Assembly (NCBI RefSeq): GCF_000264945.2 | Contig: NZ_CP013070.1 | Location: 620,001 to 684,000 of the forward strand | DNA: 64,000 nt | Source: Sphingobium indicum B90A | GTDB lineage: Bacteria > Pseudomonadota > Alphaproteobacteria > Sphingomonadales > Sphingomonadaceae | Direction: 5' to 3' | Shown here: positions 18,310-27,692 of the stretch, one piece after another | Layout of the letters: every line of letters begins with the position of its first letter | Numbering within the stretch: position 1 is the first letter of the stretch | Program-made: the position numbers and the translations under genes | Notes under the pieces: generated by a model | Database searches by the model: none | What the model was told of the DNA's origin: nothing | Seen by the model: only the letters and a program-made list of their open reading frames with translations

Positions 18310-19035
18310 ATGCGACGAATCCATGTCTTCCTGCGCCGCCTGGTCCATGTCGCGGCGATATTGATCCTTTGCCTGGTCGGTTATGCCTATGTCGCCCGCC
18401 AGCCGCAGAATCTTCCCTGGACGCGCCTAGACCTCTCCCAGCCCGTCGGCCTCTTCACCGGGCGCAAGCTCGCCATGCTGGCCGCCCGTCCGGCCGAATG
18501 CCGGGCCCTGCTGGATCGGGCGGGCGTCGCCTATGCGCGGATGAAGCCGGGCGGCGAGGGCCGTTGCGCCTATGCCGACGCCGTGCGGCTGGCGCCGGCC
18601 GACGGCGCCATCGCGCTGGAGCCGGCGGCGGTGGCGCCATCCTGCCCGGTTGCGGCGGCGCTCAAGCTCTGGGAATGGCAGGTGGTCCAGCCCGCCGCCC
18701 AGCGCCATTTCGGCCGGGCGGTTCGGAAGGTCACGCATTTCGGCGCCTATAGCTGCCGCCGCCTCTATGGACGCAGTGCCGGGGATTTCAGCGAGCATGC
18801 CACCGCCGACGCCATCGACGTGGCGGGTTTCATCCTGACCGATGGCCGTCGGATCGGCGTCGCGGCGGACTGGAAGGGAGAGGGGAAGGAAGCGGATTTC
18901 CTGCATGAGGTCCGCGACGGCGCCTGCGCGCTGTTTTCGACGGTCCTGTCGCCCGATTACAATGCGGCGCATCGCGACCATCTGCACCTCGACCAGGCGG
19001 AGCGCGGCGCATGGGGCGCGCGCGCCTGCCGTTGA
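18310..19035 (+). CDS. Extensin-like C-terminal domain protein
   Basis: 241 aa with an N-terminal membrane anchor (residues about 10-27, LVHVAAILILCLVGYAYV). The remainder is the extensin-like C family (PF06904): RPAECRALLDRAGV, GGEGRCAYADAV, CPVAAALKLWEWQVVQPAA, YSCRRLYGRSAGDFSEHATADAIDVAGF, and DYNAAHRDHLHLDQA. The His/Asp pattern (SEHATADAID, HRDHLHLD) resembles D,D-peptidase-like metal sites, so a cell-wall role in the periplasm is likely; activity unproven. Forms an operon with the NUDIX gene. Confidence 0.88.
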   Translation: MRRIHVFLRRLVHVAAILILCLVGYAYVARQPQNLPWTRLDLSQPVGLFTGRKLAMLAARPAECRALLDRAGVAYARMKPGGEGRCAYADAVRLAPADGAIALEPAAVAPSCPVAAALKLWEWQVVQPAAQRHFGRAVRKVTHFGAYSCRRLYGRSAGDFSEHATADAIDVAGFILTDGRRIGVAADWKGEGKEADFLHEVRDGACALFSTVLSPDYNAAHRDHLHLDQAERGAWGARACR

Positions 19036-19137
19036 GGGCCTGGGGCCATCGACATTCAGCCCTAATCCAATATCGCCCTCGAACATGGGGCATGGAGGGT
19101 CTATGATCCCCGCGCCTTTCAGGCAGGAGAGGACGCC

Positions 19138-19410
19138 ATGCCGCAATTCGTGATCGAACGGGACATGCCGGGTGTCGGTGGATTATCGCCCGATCAGCTC
19201 AAGGACGCGTCGCAGGGATCCTGCAATGTCCTGCGCCAGCTTGGCCCGGACATTCAGTGGGTTCACAGCTATGTGACGGACGACAAGATTTACTGCGTCT
19301 ATCGCGCGCCCAGCGAGGAACTGATCCGTCGGCACGCCGAAATGGCGGGGTTTCCGGCGAACAGCATCGCCCGGATATGCGCGACGATCGATCCGACGAC
19401 GGCGGACTGA
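19138..19410 (+). CDS. DUF4242 domain protein
   Basis: 90 aa small cytoplasmic protein with a strong GGAGAGG ribosome site. Motifs FVIERDMPG near the N-terminus, VHSYVTDDKIYCVYRAPSEELIRRHAEMAGFPA and a short C-terminal tail match the DUF4242 (SCO4226-like) ferredoxin-like fold. Function unknown; some members bind metal. Confidence 0.85.
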   Translation: MPQFVIERDMPGVGGLSPDQLKDASQGSCNVLRQLGPDIQWVHSYVTDDKIYCVYRAPSEELIRRHAEMAGFPANSIARICATIDPTTAD

Positions 19411-19498
19411 TGCGTCGGGGAAGTGGGGATGCAGGGTGAGGCGCCGCCGCGCCCCTTCGCGGAAGCAGGCGACGGCGGAACGATCGCCGGGCCGAACC

Positions 19499-22180
19499 CT
19501 ATTGTCGCAGCCTTTCGATCGCCTGCGCCAGCGCGACATAGAGCTTGCCCATGTCGGAGGAGAGGATCGCCACGCCCAGCGCATTGCCGTCGCGGGCCGA
19601 CAGGATGATCCGCAGCATCGATTCAAAATCGTGGATATAACGGTTCACATGCTCCTGAAATTCAGGATCATTGTCGTAATGCAGGGCGATTTCGCGGGAC
19701 TCGCCCGCGTCCAACAGCTTGACGGCGCGGCGGGTGAAGACGCCGCGGTCGCCCTTCAGATAGGCTGACCAGGCCGAATCCGTCACATCGTTGGACAGGA
19801 TCTTCGAAACGTCGATGGCCGTGCTGTTGAGCGATTCGATGATCAGCGCGGACCGTCGCGCGAAATGGTCGCGGTCGCGGTCTTCGGCGGCGCGCTCGGC
19901 CTCCTCTATCCGCGCCTCCACGCTGGCGCTGGTGTCGGCGATGGTCAGTAGCTGGCGCGTCAGGCGGTCGGATGCCTGATGCGCGGCCCTCACCGCTTCC
20001 TCCGCCACCCTGGCGACCATTTCGATCTGGGCCGTGACCTTTTCGTCGATGGCGCGCTGCATCGCCTGCTCGCTGGCGTCGGCAAGCGCCTCCGCCGCTT
20101 CGGGAATGGCGCGGCTCAGCGCCTGGCGGGCGCGTTCGGCGGCCTGGTCGGCGGTGTCCTTCACCCGCAGCAGCGCGGTGACGAGCAGCGGACCGGCTCC
20201 CTCGGTGATGCGGGTGGCGTCCTGATGCGCATTGTCGAGCGCGGTGCGCAGCTTCTCCACCAGTTCGCGATTGGCGTCGACGCCGCTCTGCGTGCTTTCC
20301 AGCCATTCGGTCAGGCGTCGGCCCTGTCCGCGCAGCAGTTCCTCGGCCTCCTGGGTGCGGCCGAGCAGCGCTTCGGAGATCGCCTCCAGCCGCTCCATTT
20401 CCGGCGCCGCGCTGTCGAGCAGGGTGCGGCTGGTCTCGATCCGCCCGTTGAAGCGCTGGAGCGCGGCGGGGAAGGTTTCGTCGAGTTCGCGCACGCTGGA
20501 ATCGAGCGCCATCATCAGCGTTTCCGCGCTGCCGATCAGCTTTTCGGCGGTCATGCCGCCAGCCCCCAGCGCGGCGTCGATGCGCTGCGTTTCGGCGGTC
20601 AGGCGCGACAGCGCTTCGGTCAGCCGCTCATTGCGGGCGAGGGCGGACTGTTCCATCGCGGCAAAGCGCGACTGGGCGGAATCGACCGCCTCGTCCAAGC
20701 TGCTTTGCAGGCCGGAGACAAGCGCCCGCTGGCCCTCGACCAGATCGTTGATCTGGTGCAGGCGGCTTTCGATCTCGCCCACATGGTCCGCGAGATGGGC
20801 GACGGTGTCATCCCCGATGGCGGCGATGCTGTCGCGCGACCGGGCTATCAGCGCCTCCAGCGCCTCCTCGTGGCGGGCGATGCTCTCGTCGCTCAGCCTG
20901 ATGCCTTCATAGGTTTGCGCAATGGCCGCTTCCACCCGGCGGCGCAGTTCGGCCTCCACGGTCTCGGCGTCGCGCGCCAGTGTGGAAAGGGCGGATTGGC
21001 TGGTGGCGGCGATGCCGGCCTGCGCGCCCTCTATCAGCGCCTTGAGCGACGCGGCCTGCGCGGTCAGATTGGCATCGACCGCCGCCATGGTTTCCTGCGC
21101 CCGCCCATGGGTGGTTTCCAGGCGGTGCAGCACGTCGATCTCGACGCGGTTCAGTTCCTGCGTCAGCAGGGCGATGACCGACTGGGCGGTCTCCGCTATT
21201 TCCGCCTTTGTCCGGTCGGTGAGGCCGCTCAGCAGGATCGACTTCTGTTCGATGTCGAGCCGGCTCTCCTCCATCGCCTTGCGCGCGCTCTGGGTCGTCG
21301 CCTCGATCCGGCCCGAAGCGACATCGGCCATGCCGGTCACTTCCTGCGCGGCGGAGCGGGTGGCTTCCTGAAGTTCGGTGAGCTGGCTGGACAGGCTCTT
21401 GGTCGCGGAAAGCGTCCGGCTGCGGGCGTCGTCGGAAATCTCGCCCAGCGCATGCAGCCGCGCCTCCAGCATGTCGATGCGTTCCGCCAGCGCATGACCA
21501 TTGTCCATGATCTGCGCGGACATGCGGGTTGCGCGATCCTCCAGTTCCGGGATGGCGGCGACCAGCGCCTCCATGCGCTGCACGAGCGCCAGCCCGGCGC
21601 GTTCGGCGGCCTCGGCGCGTTCGGCGGTGCTGTTGGCCCGGCTCGCGATCAGTTCGGCCGAAGCCTCCATATTGCTGCTGGCGGCGGCGCCATAGCTGTC
21701 GAGCAGTTCCGCCTGGTCCTGCATGCTCTGGCGCGCGGTTTCCAACTGGGCGGCGATTCGCGCGACCCGCAGTTCCAGCAGTTCCGCCTCCGTCCGGAGG
21801 GCGCGGGCGGTGTCGCGATAGCGGCGGGCTTCGCTCCGGCTGTTCCGCAAGAGCAGCAGGTAGCAGACGCCCAGCAGGATAAGCGGGACCAGGATGGTCG
21901 CAACCAGCCCCGGCCACGCCGCAGGCCCGGCGCGCCATTGCCCGGAGGACAGCGTCGCCCAGCCGGAAAAGCCGATCCAGCCAAGGCCGGCGGCGAGCAA
22001 CGCCCAGGTCGGGGCGCGCATGCCATGGCCTTCGCTTTCCGCGGGCATGCCATCGTCCTCCAGGTCCAGGACGGCCTGTTTCAACAGCAGGGCGTCGTCC
22101 GCCCGCGCCGCGTCATCGATCGCCGCGTCCTTGTCCCGCCAGAATTCGACGATTGTGCTGCCCCCGTTCATGCGGCCCAT
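19499..22180 (-). CDS. Large coiled-coil inner-membrane protein, function unknown
   Basis: 893 aa. Two hydrophobic segments lie near the N-terminus (about residues 55-75 and 85-112, ending ILLGVCYLLLLRNSR). They are followed by roughly 650 residues of heptad-rich Ala/Glu/Arg helix with few breaks (RAEAAERAG, EEAVRAAHQASDRL), then a compact C-terminal domain (SNDVTDSAWSAYLKGDRGVFTRR, YDNDPEFQEHVNRYIHDFESMLRIIL). The architecture suggests a scaffold or chemoreceptor/RmuC-like filament-forming protein anchored in the membrane, but no HAMP or MCP signalling hairpin is evident. It is divergent from the HPt-like gene at 22252, with only 71 bp between. A long open frame on the opposite strand is an artefact of codon bias. 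Confidence 0.8.
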   Translation of the reverse strand: MGRMNGGSTIVEFWRDKDAAIDDAARADDALLLKQAVLDLEDDGMPAESEGHGMRAPTWALLAAGLGWIGFSGWATLSSGQWRAGPAAWPGLVATILVPLILLGVCYLLLLRNSRSEARRYRDTARALRTEAELLELRVARIAAQLETARQSMQDQAELLDSYGAAASSNMEASAELIASRANSTAERAEAAERAGLALVQRMEALVAAIPELEDRATRMSAQIMDNGHALAERIDMLEARLHALGEISDDARSRTLSATKSLSSQLTELQEATRSAAQEVTGMADVASGRIEATTQSARKAMEESRLDIEQKSILLSGLTDRTKAEIAETAQSVIALLTQELNRVEIDVLHRLETTHGRAQETMAAVDANLTAQAASLKALIEGAQAGIAATSQSALSTLARDAETVEAELRRRVEAAIAQTYEGIRLSDESIARHEEALEALIARSRDSIAAIGDDTVAHLADHVGEIESRLHQINDLVEGQRALVSGLQSSLDEAVDSAQSRFAAMEQSALARNERLTEALSRLTAETQRIDAALGAGGMTAEKLIGSAETLMMALDSSVRELDETFPAALQRFNGRIETSRTLLDSAAPEMERLEAISEALLGRTQEAEELLRGQGRRLTEWLESTQSGVDANRELVEKLRTALDNAHQDATRITEGAGPLLVTALLRVKDTADQAAERARQALSRAIPEAAEALADASEQAMQRAIDEKVTAQIEMVARVAEEAVRAAHQASDRLTRQLLTIADTSASVEARIEEAERAAEDRDRDHFARRSALIIESLNSTAIDVSKILSNDVTDSAWSAYLKGDRGVFTRRAVKLLDAGESREIALHYDNDPEFQEHVNRYIHDFESMLRIILSARDGNALGVAILSSDMGKLYVALAQAIERLRQ

Positions 22181-22251
22181 CCTAGCAGCTTTTGCGCGTA
22201 CGAAAATGCCCTGTTACCAAAACTTAACGCAAGCCAGATAGCGTTGACCCC

Positions 22252-22554
22252 ATGTCCTATGATCCAGGCGCCCTGAATGCCGCTCTTGCCGCCGCTGTCG
22301 GCGACGACAGACCGCTGATAGAGGATCTGCGCGTCGCCTTCATCGAAAGCGCCGAACGGCAGGTCGATCTGCTGGGGCGGTCGCGCTGCGACGCGAACTG
22401 GCAGCTTGCCGCCTGGCGGCTGAAGGGGCTGGCGGCCAGTTTCGGCCTGACCGGCCTGATGGCGATGGCCGATGAAGCGGCCGACGCCGCGCCGGGCGAC
22501 CCGCGCATATTGCGGCGGCTGCGCGCCGCGCTCGACGACCTTACGCAACGTTGA
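22252..22554 (+). CDS. HPt-like domain protein lacking the phospho-histidine
   Basis: 100 aa, predicted four-helix bundle. The central segment AAWRLKGLAASFGLTGLMAMADE matches the HPt signature aHxLKGxaaxxG, but the histidine is replaced by Trp (W55). The protein may therefore be a pseudo-phosphotransfer or inhibitor module. Just downstream are genes for a DUF2336 and a kinase-like protein that also lacks its histidine. Confidence 0.75.
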   Translation: MSYDPGALNAALAAAVGDDRPLIEDLRVAFIESAERQVDLLGRSRCDANWQLAAWRLKGLAASFGLTGLMAMADEAADAAPGDPRILRRLRAALDDLTQR

Positions 22555-22630
22555 CGCGTCAGGCTGCTTGCGCGATGCCCTCCGCCTTGTAAAGGTGGAC
22601 TGAACAAGGATCGGGTCGGTTTCATCACGC

Positions 22631-23797
22631 ATGACTTTTGCGGCTATTCTCAGCGCAAGCCGGGCTGGCGGCGATTCGACCGGGTCGCTGCGCGCCAGCC
22701 TGCATTTCGCCGGGCAGACTCTGGTGGAATATCAGGCGCGGCAGGCGGTGCGCGCCGGGGCCGACCGGGTGATGATCCTGGTCAGCGTCATCACCCCGGC
22801 CCTGTCGCAGGCCGTGGACCGGCTGTCGGCCGACGGCATCGCCGTCGCGCTGGTCCGCGACATGGTGTCGATGGTGCGCGACGCGCCCCGCGACGCCGAC
22901 GCCCTGCTGGTCGCGGACGGCGCGATCATCGGACAGGCTTATTTCGAGGCTATGGCCGCCCATCAGGGCGATGCCCTGCTGGTGACGGACGACAGCCGGG
23001 CGAGCGCGCCGTTCGAACGGATCGACGCCGGGCAGCGCTGGGCGGGCCTCGTCCGGGTCAGTCCGGACCTGCTGTTCAACACGCTCGACATGATCGGGGA
23101 CTGGGATCTGGCGCTGACGCTGGTGCGGGGCGCGGTGCAGGCCGGCGCGCGCCGGATCACCGTGCCGCAGGACGACCTGATGGAGGGCCGCGTCGCGCTG
23201 GTGGAGACGCAGGAGCAGGCCGATCTGGCGGCGCAGGCGGTGCTTGCCGGCGGACCGCGGCTGCGGCGCGTCCGGGGCGCGGCCGAACAATATCTGCTGG
23301 GCCCGGCGGCCCGGTTGATCAGTCCGGCGCTGATGCGCATGCAGGTTCCGGCATTGCAGGTGCGGATCGCCGCCATGGCGCTGGGCGCGATCGCGCTGGT
23401 GCCGATCGAACTGCTCTGGACCGGCACCGGCTTCTGCCTGCTGCTGCTGTCGCTGCTGCTGGCGGAAACGGCGGACAGGCTGGACGAAATGGCGTTGCGG
23501 CCGCTGCCCATGGGCTGGCTGGCCTTCGTCGCGCCGGCCTTCGCGCTAGGCGGGATCGCCTTGGCGGGGGGAGGGACGACGGCGACCTATCTCGCGCTGA
23601 TGCTGGTGATCGTCCAGATGGCGGATCGCTGGCAAAAGGCCGGGCCGCTGCGGCCATGGATGATCTTCACGCCCGCCAGCGCGCTCATTCCGCTGCTGCT
23701 GGCTTCGGCGACCGGAGCGTTGGCGCCGATGTTCGACCTGGCGATGCTGTGCGCCATCGCGTCTGTGGGAACGATGATCCTGCTCCGCCGGAATTGA
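22631..23797 (+). CDS. Nucleotidyltransferase-like domain fused to a membrane domain
   Basis: 388 aa. The N-terminal half (about residues 1-215) looks like an alpha/beta nucleotide-binding fold (MTFAAILSASRAGG, QAVRAGADRVMILVS, DADALLVADGAIIG, GDALLVTDDS). The C-terminal half has about five to six hydrophobic helices (LGAIALVPIELLW, FCLLLLSLLLAETADRL, YLALMLVIVQMADRW). This recalls bifunctional sugar/inositol-phosphate cytidylyltransferase plus CDP-alcohol phosphotransferase proteins. However, the CDP-alcohol motif DGxxAR is not seen, so activity is unclear. Call is structural inference. Confidence 0.7.
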   Translation: MTFAAILSASRAGGDSTGSLRASLHFAGQTLVEYQARQAVRAGADRVMILVSVITPALSQAVDRLSADGIAVALVRDMVSMVRDAPRDADALLVADGAIIGQAYFEAMAAHQGDALLVTDDSRASAPFERIDAGQRWAGLVRVSPDLLFNTLDMIGDWDLALTLVRGAVQAGARRITVPQDDLMEGRVALVETQEQADLAAQAVLAGGPRLRRVRGAAEQYLLGPAARLISPALMRMQVPALQVRIAAMALGAIALVPIELLWTGTGFCLLLLSLLLAETADRLDEMALRPLPMGWLAFVAPAFALGGIALAGGGTTATYLALMLVIVQMADRWQKAGPLRPWMIFTPASALIPLLLASATGALAPMFDLAMLCAIASVGTMILLRRN

Positions 23798-23855
23798 ACG
23801 ATTTTGCTCGTTACGGTTTAGTGCATTTTAACGACGTGCCATTATGCTGGCCGGC

Positions 23856-24938
23856 ATGAGCGCCTATTCGTCCCTGATCGGATCGACCCGGGCGGACTGC
23901 TGGCCGATGGCGCAAGTCATGGCGGGCATGTCCGCCGTGCCCGTCGGCCATGCCATTGATCTGGCGTTTTTCTTTCCCGACGACGGACGGGAACGGCACG
24001 ACGCGCTGGTGGCGGAGACCCGGCGGCATCTGGGCGGGTGCCTGACCGCGATGGAGATCGGATTGCGCCTGGCGCTGGAGGAAACGCGGGAAATCGCGGC
24101 GGCCCTGGCGCAATGGCCGCAACCCGTCTGCTGGCCGACGCTGCGCGCCCAGCCGACCCTGCTGGGACCGGCGCTGCTCGCCCATATGCAGATGCGGGGC
24201 GGGATCAGCCTGATGCTGCGTCAGTTCGGCGGGCCGGACGGCGGTTCGGGCGAATCGGAAGCGGACTCGCTGTTCCCCGCCGACGATCCCGCGCTGGGCG
24301 AGGCGCTTGCCGCGCTGATGCTGGCGGAGGGGCGCTGGCTGCTGACGGCGGCGGAGGATCAGCCGATGCAGCCCGATCTGCCTGCCGGTTTCTTCGCGGA
24401 GCTGTTGTGGACAGCGGCCGCCTGCCTGGCGGCCATCGTCCAGCGGAGCGGCCTGAGCGAGGCGGAATCCGTGGTGCCGCTGGTCGAGGCCGCGGCGCAG
24501 CGCCAACTGGCCCGGCATGATGAGGCGACCGGGCCGATCGCCGCGGCGGACCGGCTGGTCGGCCGATTGGGCGATCGCGCCGATGCGCCCGAAATAATGG
24601 CGGCCGCCCTGCAGCACAGGCATTTCCTGCTGTTCGCCGCGCTCGCCGGGCGGCGGTTGCGGATGGAGAGCGCGCAGGTCGCGGACATCCTGGTCATGGG
24701 TCCGGTGGGGCAGGTTGCGGCGCTGTGCCGCGCGCTGGGAGGATCGGACAGCGATTACCGGCAATTATTGCTGGCGCTGCGGCCGGTGCGGCCCTCCTTG
24801 TCCGATGCGACCATCGTTGGAGAAGCCATGCGCTATCAGGAATTGAGCGTGGCGCAGGCCGATGCCGCGGTGGGCGCCCTGCGCGCGCCCGCCGCGCTGC
24901 GGGCCAAGTTGGATCATCTGCGGCGGATCGCCGGTTGA
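23856..24938 (+). CDS. DUF2336-like helical protein
   Basis: 360 aa, nearly all alpha-helical with Ala/Leu-rich repeats (EALAALMLAEGRWLL, AAALQHRHFLLFAALAGRRLRM, QVAALCRALGGSD). The pattern fits DUF2336, a helical-repeat family usually next to two-component genes in alphaproteobacteria. No catalytic motif visible. Start chosen at MSAYSSL; an ATG 12 bases upstream is possible. The stop overlaps the start of the kinase-like gene (ATGA), so the two are coupled and probably act together. Confidence 0.7.
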   Translation: MSAYSSLIGSTRADCWPMAQVMAGMSAVPVGHAIDLAFFFPDDGRERHDALVAETRRHLGGCLTAMEIGLRLALEETREIAAALAQWPQPVCWPTLRAQPTLLGPALLAHMQMRGGISLMLRQFGGPDGGSGESEADSLFPADDPALGEALAALMLAEGRWLLTAAEDQPMQPDLPAGFFAELLWTAAACLAAIVQRSGLSEAESVVPLVEAAAQRQLARHDEATGPIAAADRLVGRLGDRADAPEIMAAALQHRHFLLFAALAGRRLRMESAQVADILVMGPVGQVAALCRALGGSDSDYRQLLLALRPVRPSLSDATIVGEAMRYQELSVAQADAAVGALRAPAALRAKLDHLRRIAG

Positions 24939-26320
24939 TGAACATGCCGGCGCATCCCGCCATCATCCGAGCGACGGTCGCCGCGGACGGCCGGCTGCTG
25001 AGCGCGGATGCGCCCGTGCTCGCCTTGCAGCAGGAGGCAGGAGGAGACCTCGGCAGCGCGCTGGCGATCCCGCAACTGGCGGCGATGGCGCGGCTGGCGG
25101 CGCATCTGGGCATCGCCCTGTCCCGTCCGGTCGTCGCCGCGGCGGAGCGCGGCGACATCGACATGTGGGTGCGGGCCAAGCCGGAAGCCGAACGGGTGCA
25201 GCTTTCCATCATCGATTGGCATGAGCGGCAGGCAGTCGCGGCGCCGCTCGATCTGGCGCGGCGGGAAACAGACATCGCCGCCCTGTCCGACGGCTGGACA
25301 TGGCAGATCGACACCCAGTTGCGCTTCCAGATGGTGCTGGAGGGATTGGGCGGAGAGGGCGCCTTGCCGTCCGCACCGCCCCTGCCGGGCAGCCGCTTCA
25401 CCAGCTTTTTCGAGCTGCGCGCCGATGCGGACGGCGACCTGGCGATCCTGCGCGGCTTTGCCCAGCGGCGCGCCTTTCGCGACCAGGTGGCCGGGTTGAC
25501 CAGCGATCCGGCGCAGCGTTTCATCCTGTCGGGCTTTCCGATGTTCGACCTTGCGGGCCAGTTGGTGGGCTATCGCGGCAAGGCGCTGCCCGTGGACCGC
25601 GCCGTCGCCGCGCCGCTCGCCACGCCGGAGCCGCTGCTATTCTACCCCGCCGAATTCGGGAAACGGCTCGACCGTTACCTGCGTCGGCCCCTGGGGCGTA
25701 TTATCGCCAATGCCGATTCGATCGGCGCCCAACTGGAAGGGCCGCTGCGGCCGGATTATCTGGGTTATGCCGGCGACATTTCGGCGGCGGGGCGGCATCT
25801 GATGGCGCTGATCGACGATCTGGCGGACCTGCAGGCGATAGACCGGCCGGATTTCAGCGTGGCTGCGGAAGAGATCGACCTGGCCGATGTCGGGCGGCGC
25901 GCTGCCGGGCTGTTCCTGGTCAAGGCGCGGGACCGGGGGATCGGCATCCTCGCGCCCGCGCTGGAGGAGGCGGAGCCCGCCATCGGGGAATTCCGCCGCG
26001 CCTTGCAGATACTGATGAACCTGGTGGGCAATGCCGTGCGTTATGCGCCCGAAGGATCGACGGTGCGGATCGAAACGGGCCGGCTTGGCGGCCAGGCCTG
26101 GATCGCGGTGCTGGACCAGGGCGACGGCATAGCGGCCGACAGCCGGGAGCGGATCTTCGACAAGTTCGAACGGCTCGGCCGCGGCGACGCGGGCGGCAGC
26201 GGCCTTGGCCTCTATATTTCGCGGCGGCTGGCGCGCGCCATGGGCGGCGACATTCACATCGACGACGCGCCCGAAGGCGGCGCGCGCTTCACGCTGCTGC
26301 TTCCCGCTTTGCAGAACTGA
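24938..26320 (+). CDS. Histidine kinase-like protein with Arg in place of the H-box His
   Basis: 460 aa, no membrane segments. A PAS-like region lies at about residues 115-222 (SDGWTWQIDTQLRFQMV). The dimerisation helix has LDRYLRRPLGRIIANAD, matching SHELRTPLNAI with the phospho-His replaced by R246. The HATPase_c domain follows, with intact N box LMNLVGNAVRYAPEG, G1 DQGDGIAAD, F box FDKFERLGRG and G2 GSGLGLYISRRLA. ATP binding looks intact while autophosphorylation in cis looks impossible, so a pseudokinase or allosteric partner role is inferred. The start overlaps the DUF2336 stop. Confidence 0.82.
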   Translation: MNMPAHPAIIRATVAADGRLLSADAPVLALQQEAGGDLGSALAIPQLAAMARLAAHLGIALSRPVVAAAERGDIDMWVRAKPEAERVQLSIIDWHERQAVAAPLDLARRETDIAALSDGWTWQIDTQLRFQMVLEGLGGEGALPSAPPLPGSRFTSFFELRADADGDLAILRGFAQRRAFRDQVAGLTSDPAQRFILSGFPMFDLAGQLVGYRGKALPVDRAVAAPLATPEPLLFYPAEFGKRLDRYLRRPLGRIIANADSIGAQLEGPLRPDYLGYAGDISAAGRHLMALIDDLADLQAIDRPDFSVAAEEIDLADVGRRAAGLFLVKARDRGIGILAPALEEAEPAIGEFRRALQILMNLVGNAVRYAPEGSTVRIETGRLGGQAWIAVLDQGDGIAADSRERIFDKFERLGRGDAGGSGLGLYISRRLARAMGGDIHIDDAPEGGARFTLLLPALQN

Positions 26321-26432
26321 GGCAAGGGACGGCGGGCATCACCCCCTTGCTTTCAAGCGCCCCCAATCTGAGCGCTTGCCGATAGCCCGATCCGCGCTAT
26401 GTCCGTCCCGGATCATCAGGGCAGGAGACGGC

Positions 26433-27653
26433 ATGGGCCGCATCGTCGGGAAAATCGTGAAAGGCCTGGGCGTCGCGCTGCTGTTCCTGACGGTCGCCCT
26501 CTGCCTGGCGGTGACCATCGTCCCGCCCTTTCTCGACCGCATCTATTATGAGGGGCCGGTCAGCCGCCATTATGACGGCGCGCGCTTCTTCAATCCCGAC
26601 GGGGAAATCCGCTCTCCCGCGCCGCCGGGCAGCAACCCGCGCGGCTTCATCGCCCGCTGGCTGCTGGGCCAGGACGACCGGCCCTCCTGGCCCGACATGG
26701 TGGCGGTCAAGCCATCGCGCCCGCCTGCCTTCGCCGCGCCGCGGGGCATGGTCGCCACCTGGGTCGGGCATGCGACCGTGCTGGTGCAGGCGGCGGGCCT
26801 CAATATCCTCACCGATCCGATCTGGTCGGACCATGCCAGTCCCCTTCCGCCGCTGGGGCCGAAGCGGGTGGCGCAGCCGGGCGTGCGCTTCGACGACATG
26901 CCGAAGATCGACCTTATCCTCGTCAGCCACAATCATTACGACCATATGGACATCCCCACGCTGAAAAGGCTTTGGGAACGGGACCGGCCAAAGATCGTCA
27001 CCAGCCTGGGCAACGACGCGATACTGAAAGCGAACGGCATCCCGTCGACCGCGCTCGACTGGGGGCAATCGGTCAGCGGCGCGGCGCTGGGCGGCCTGGG
27101 CGACGACACGGTGATCCAGTGCGAAAATTACGAACATTGCCCGGATTATCGCGTCCATGTTCTGCGCAATCATCATTGGAGCAGCCGCTGGGGCACGGAC
27201 CGCAGCCGGGCGCTCTGGTCCAGCTTCTTCATCAGCACGAGGGCGGGAAATATCTTCTTCGCGGGCGACACGGGCGCGGGCGACATGGCCTGGCCTGACG
27301 AAGCGGCGCGGCTGGGGCCGATAAGGCTGGCGCTGATTCCCATCGGAGCCTTCCGTTTCTGGCCCGGCCAGATGCAGTCGGACGCGCATGTCGGACCGGA
27401 ACAGGCGGTGCGGTTGTTCGGGAAGCTGGAGGCCTCCACCGCCATTCCCATCCATTGGGGGACGTTCCGCCTTTCCTATGAGAAATGGGACACGCCGCCC
27501 AGGATGCTGGAGCTTTATCTGCGCTGCGCGGGCATTGAACGGCGTCGCTTCGCGCCGCTCAGGGTTGGGCAGTCGATCCAGGTGCCCGGCTGGTCGCCGG
27601 TGCGGCGCGGAGAGCGGCGGTGCGACCGCCGCGCGATCGCGGGACTGGAGTAG
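26433..27653 (+). CDS. MBL-fold metallohydrolase (NAPE-PLD/UlaG-like)
   Basis: 406 aa with an N-terminal membrane anchor (about residues 10-33, GVALLFLTVALCLAVTIVPPF). Metallo-beta-lactamase metal motifs: VSHNHYDHMD, later HH in RNHHWSSR, FAGDTGAGD and IPIHWGTFRLSYE. Upstream block WVGHATVLVQAAGLNILTDPIWSDHASP is characteristic of the NAPE-phospholipase D-like group. It probably faces the periplasm and cleaves a phosphodiester lipid or similar; substrate unproven. GGAG ribosome site before the ATG. Convergent with the NRDE gene. Confidence 0.88.
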   Translation: MGRIVGKIVKGLGVALLFLTVALCLAVTIVPPFLDRIYYEGPVSRHYDGARFFNPDGEIRSPAPPGSNPRGFIARWLLGQDDRPSWPDMVAVKPSRPPAFAAPRGMVATWVGHATVLVQAAGLNILTDPIWSDHASPLPPLGPKRVAQPGVRFDDMPKIDLILVSHNHYDHMDIPTLKRLWERDRPKIVTSLGNDAILKANGIPSTALDWGQSVSGAALGGLGDDTVIQCENYEHCPDYRVHVLRNHHWSSRWGTDRSRALWSSFFISTRAGNIFFAGDTGAGDMAWPDEAARLGPIRLALIPIGAFRFWPGQMQSDAHVGPEQAVRLFGKLEASTAIPIHWGTFRLSYEKWDTPPRMLELYLRCAGIERRRFAPLRVGQSIQVPGWSPVRRGERRCDRRAIAGLE

Positions 27654-27692
27654 CTTGCCGCCGCCGGGATGGCCGCTGCCGGCCGTTTCGCG

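Noticed and set aside
19979..22276. 765-aa plus-strand open frame
   Set aside because: Fully antisense to the 893-aa coiled-coil gene; Arg/Gly/His-rich composition typical of a high-GC shadow frame.
22201..22300. AACGC ... GCGTT inverted repeat before the HPt-like gene as an operator
   Set aside because: Arms of only 5 bp with a long loop; not distinguishable from chance in GC-rich DNA.
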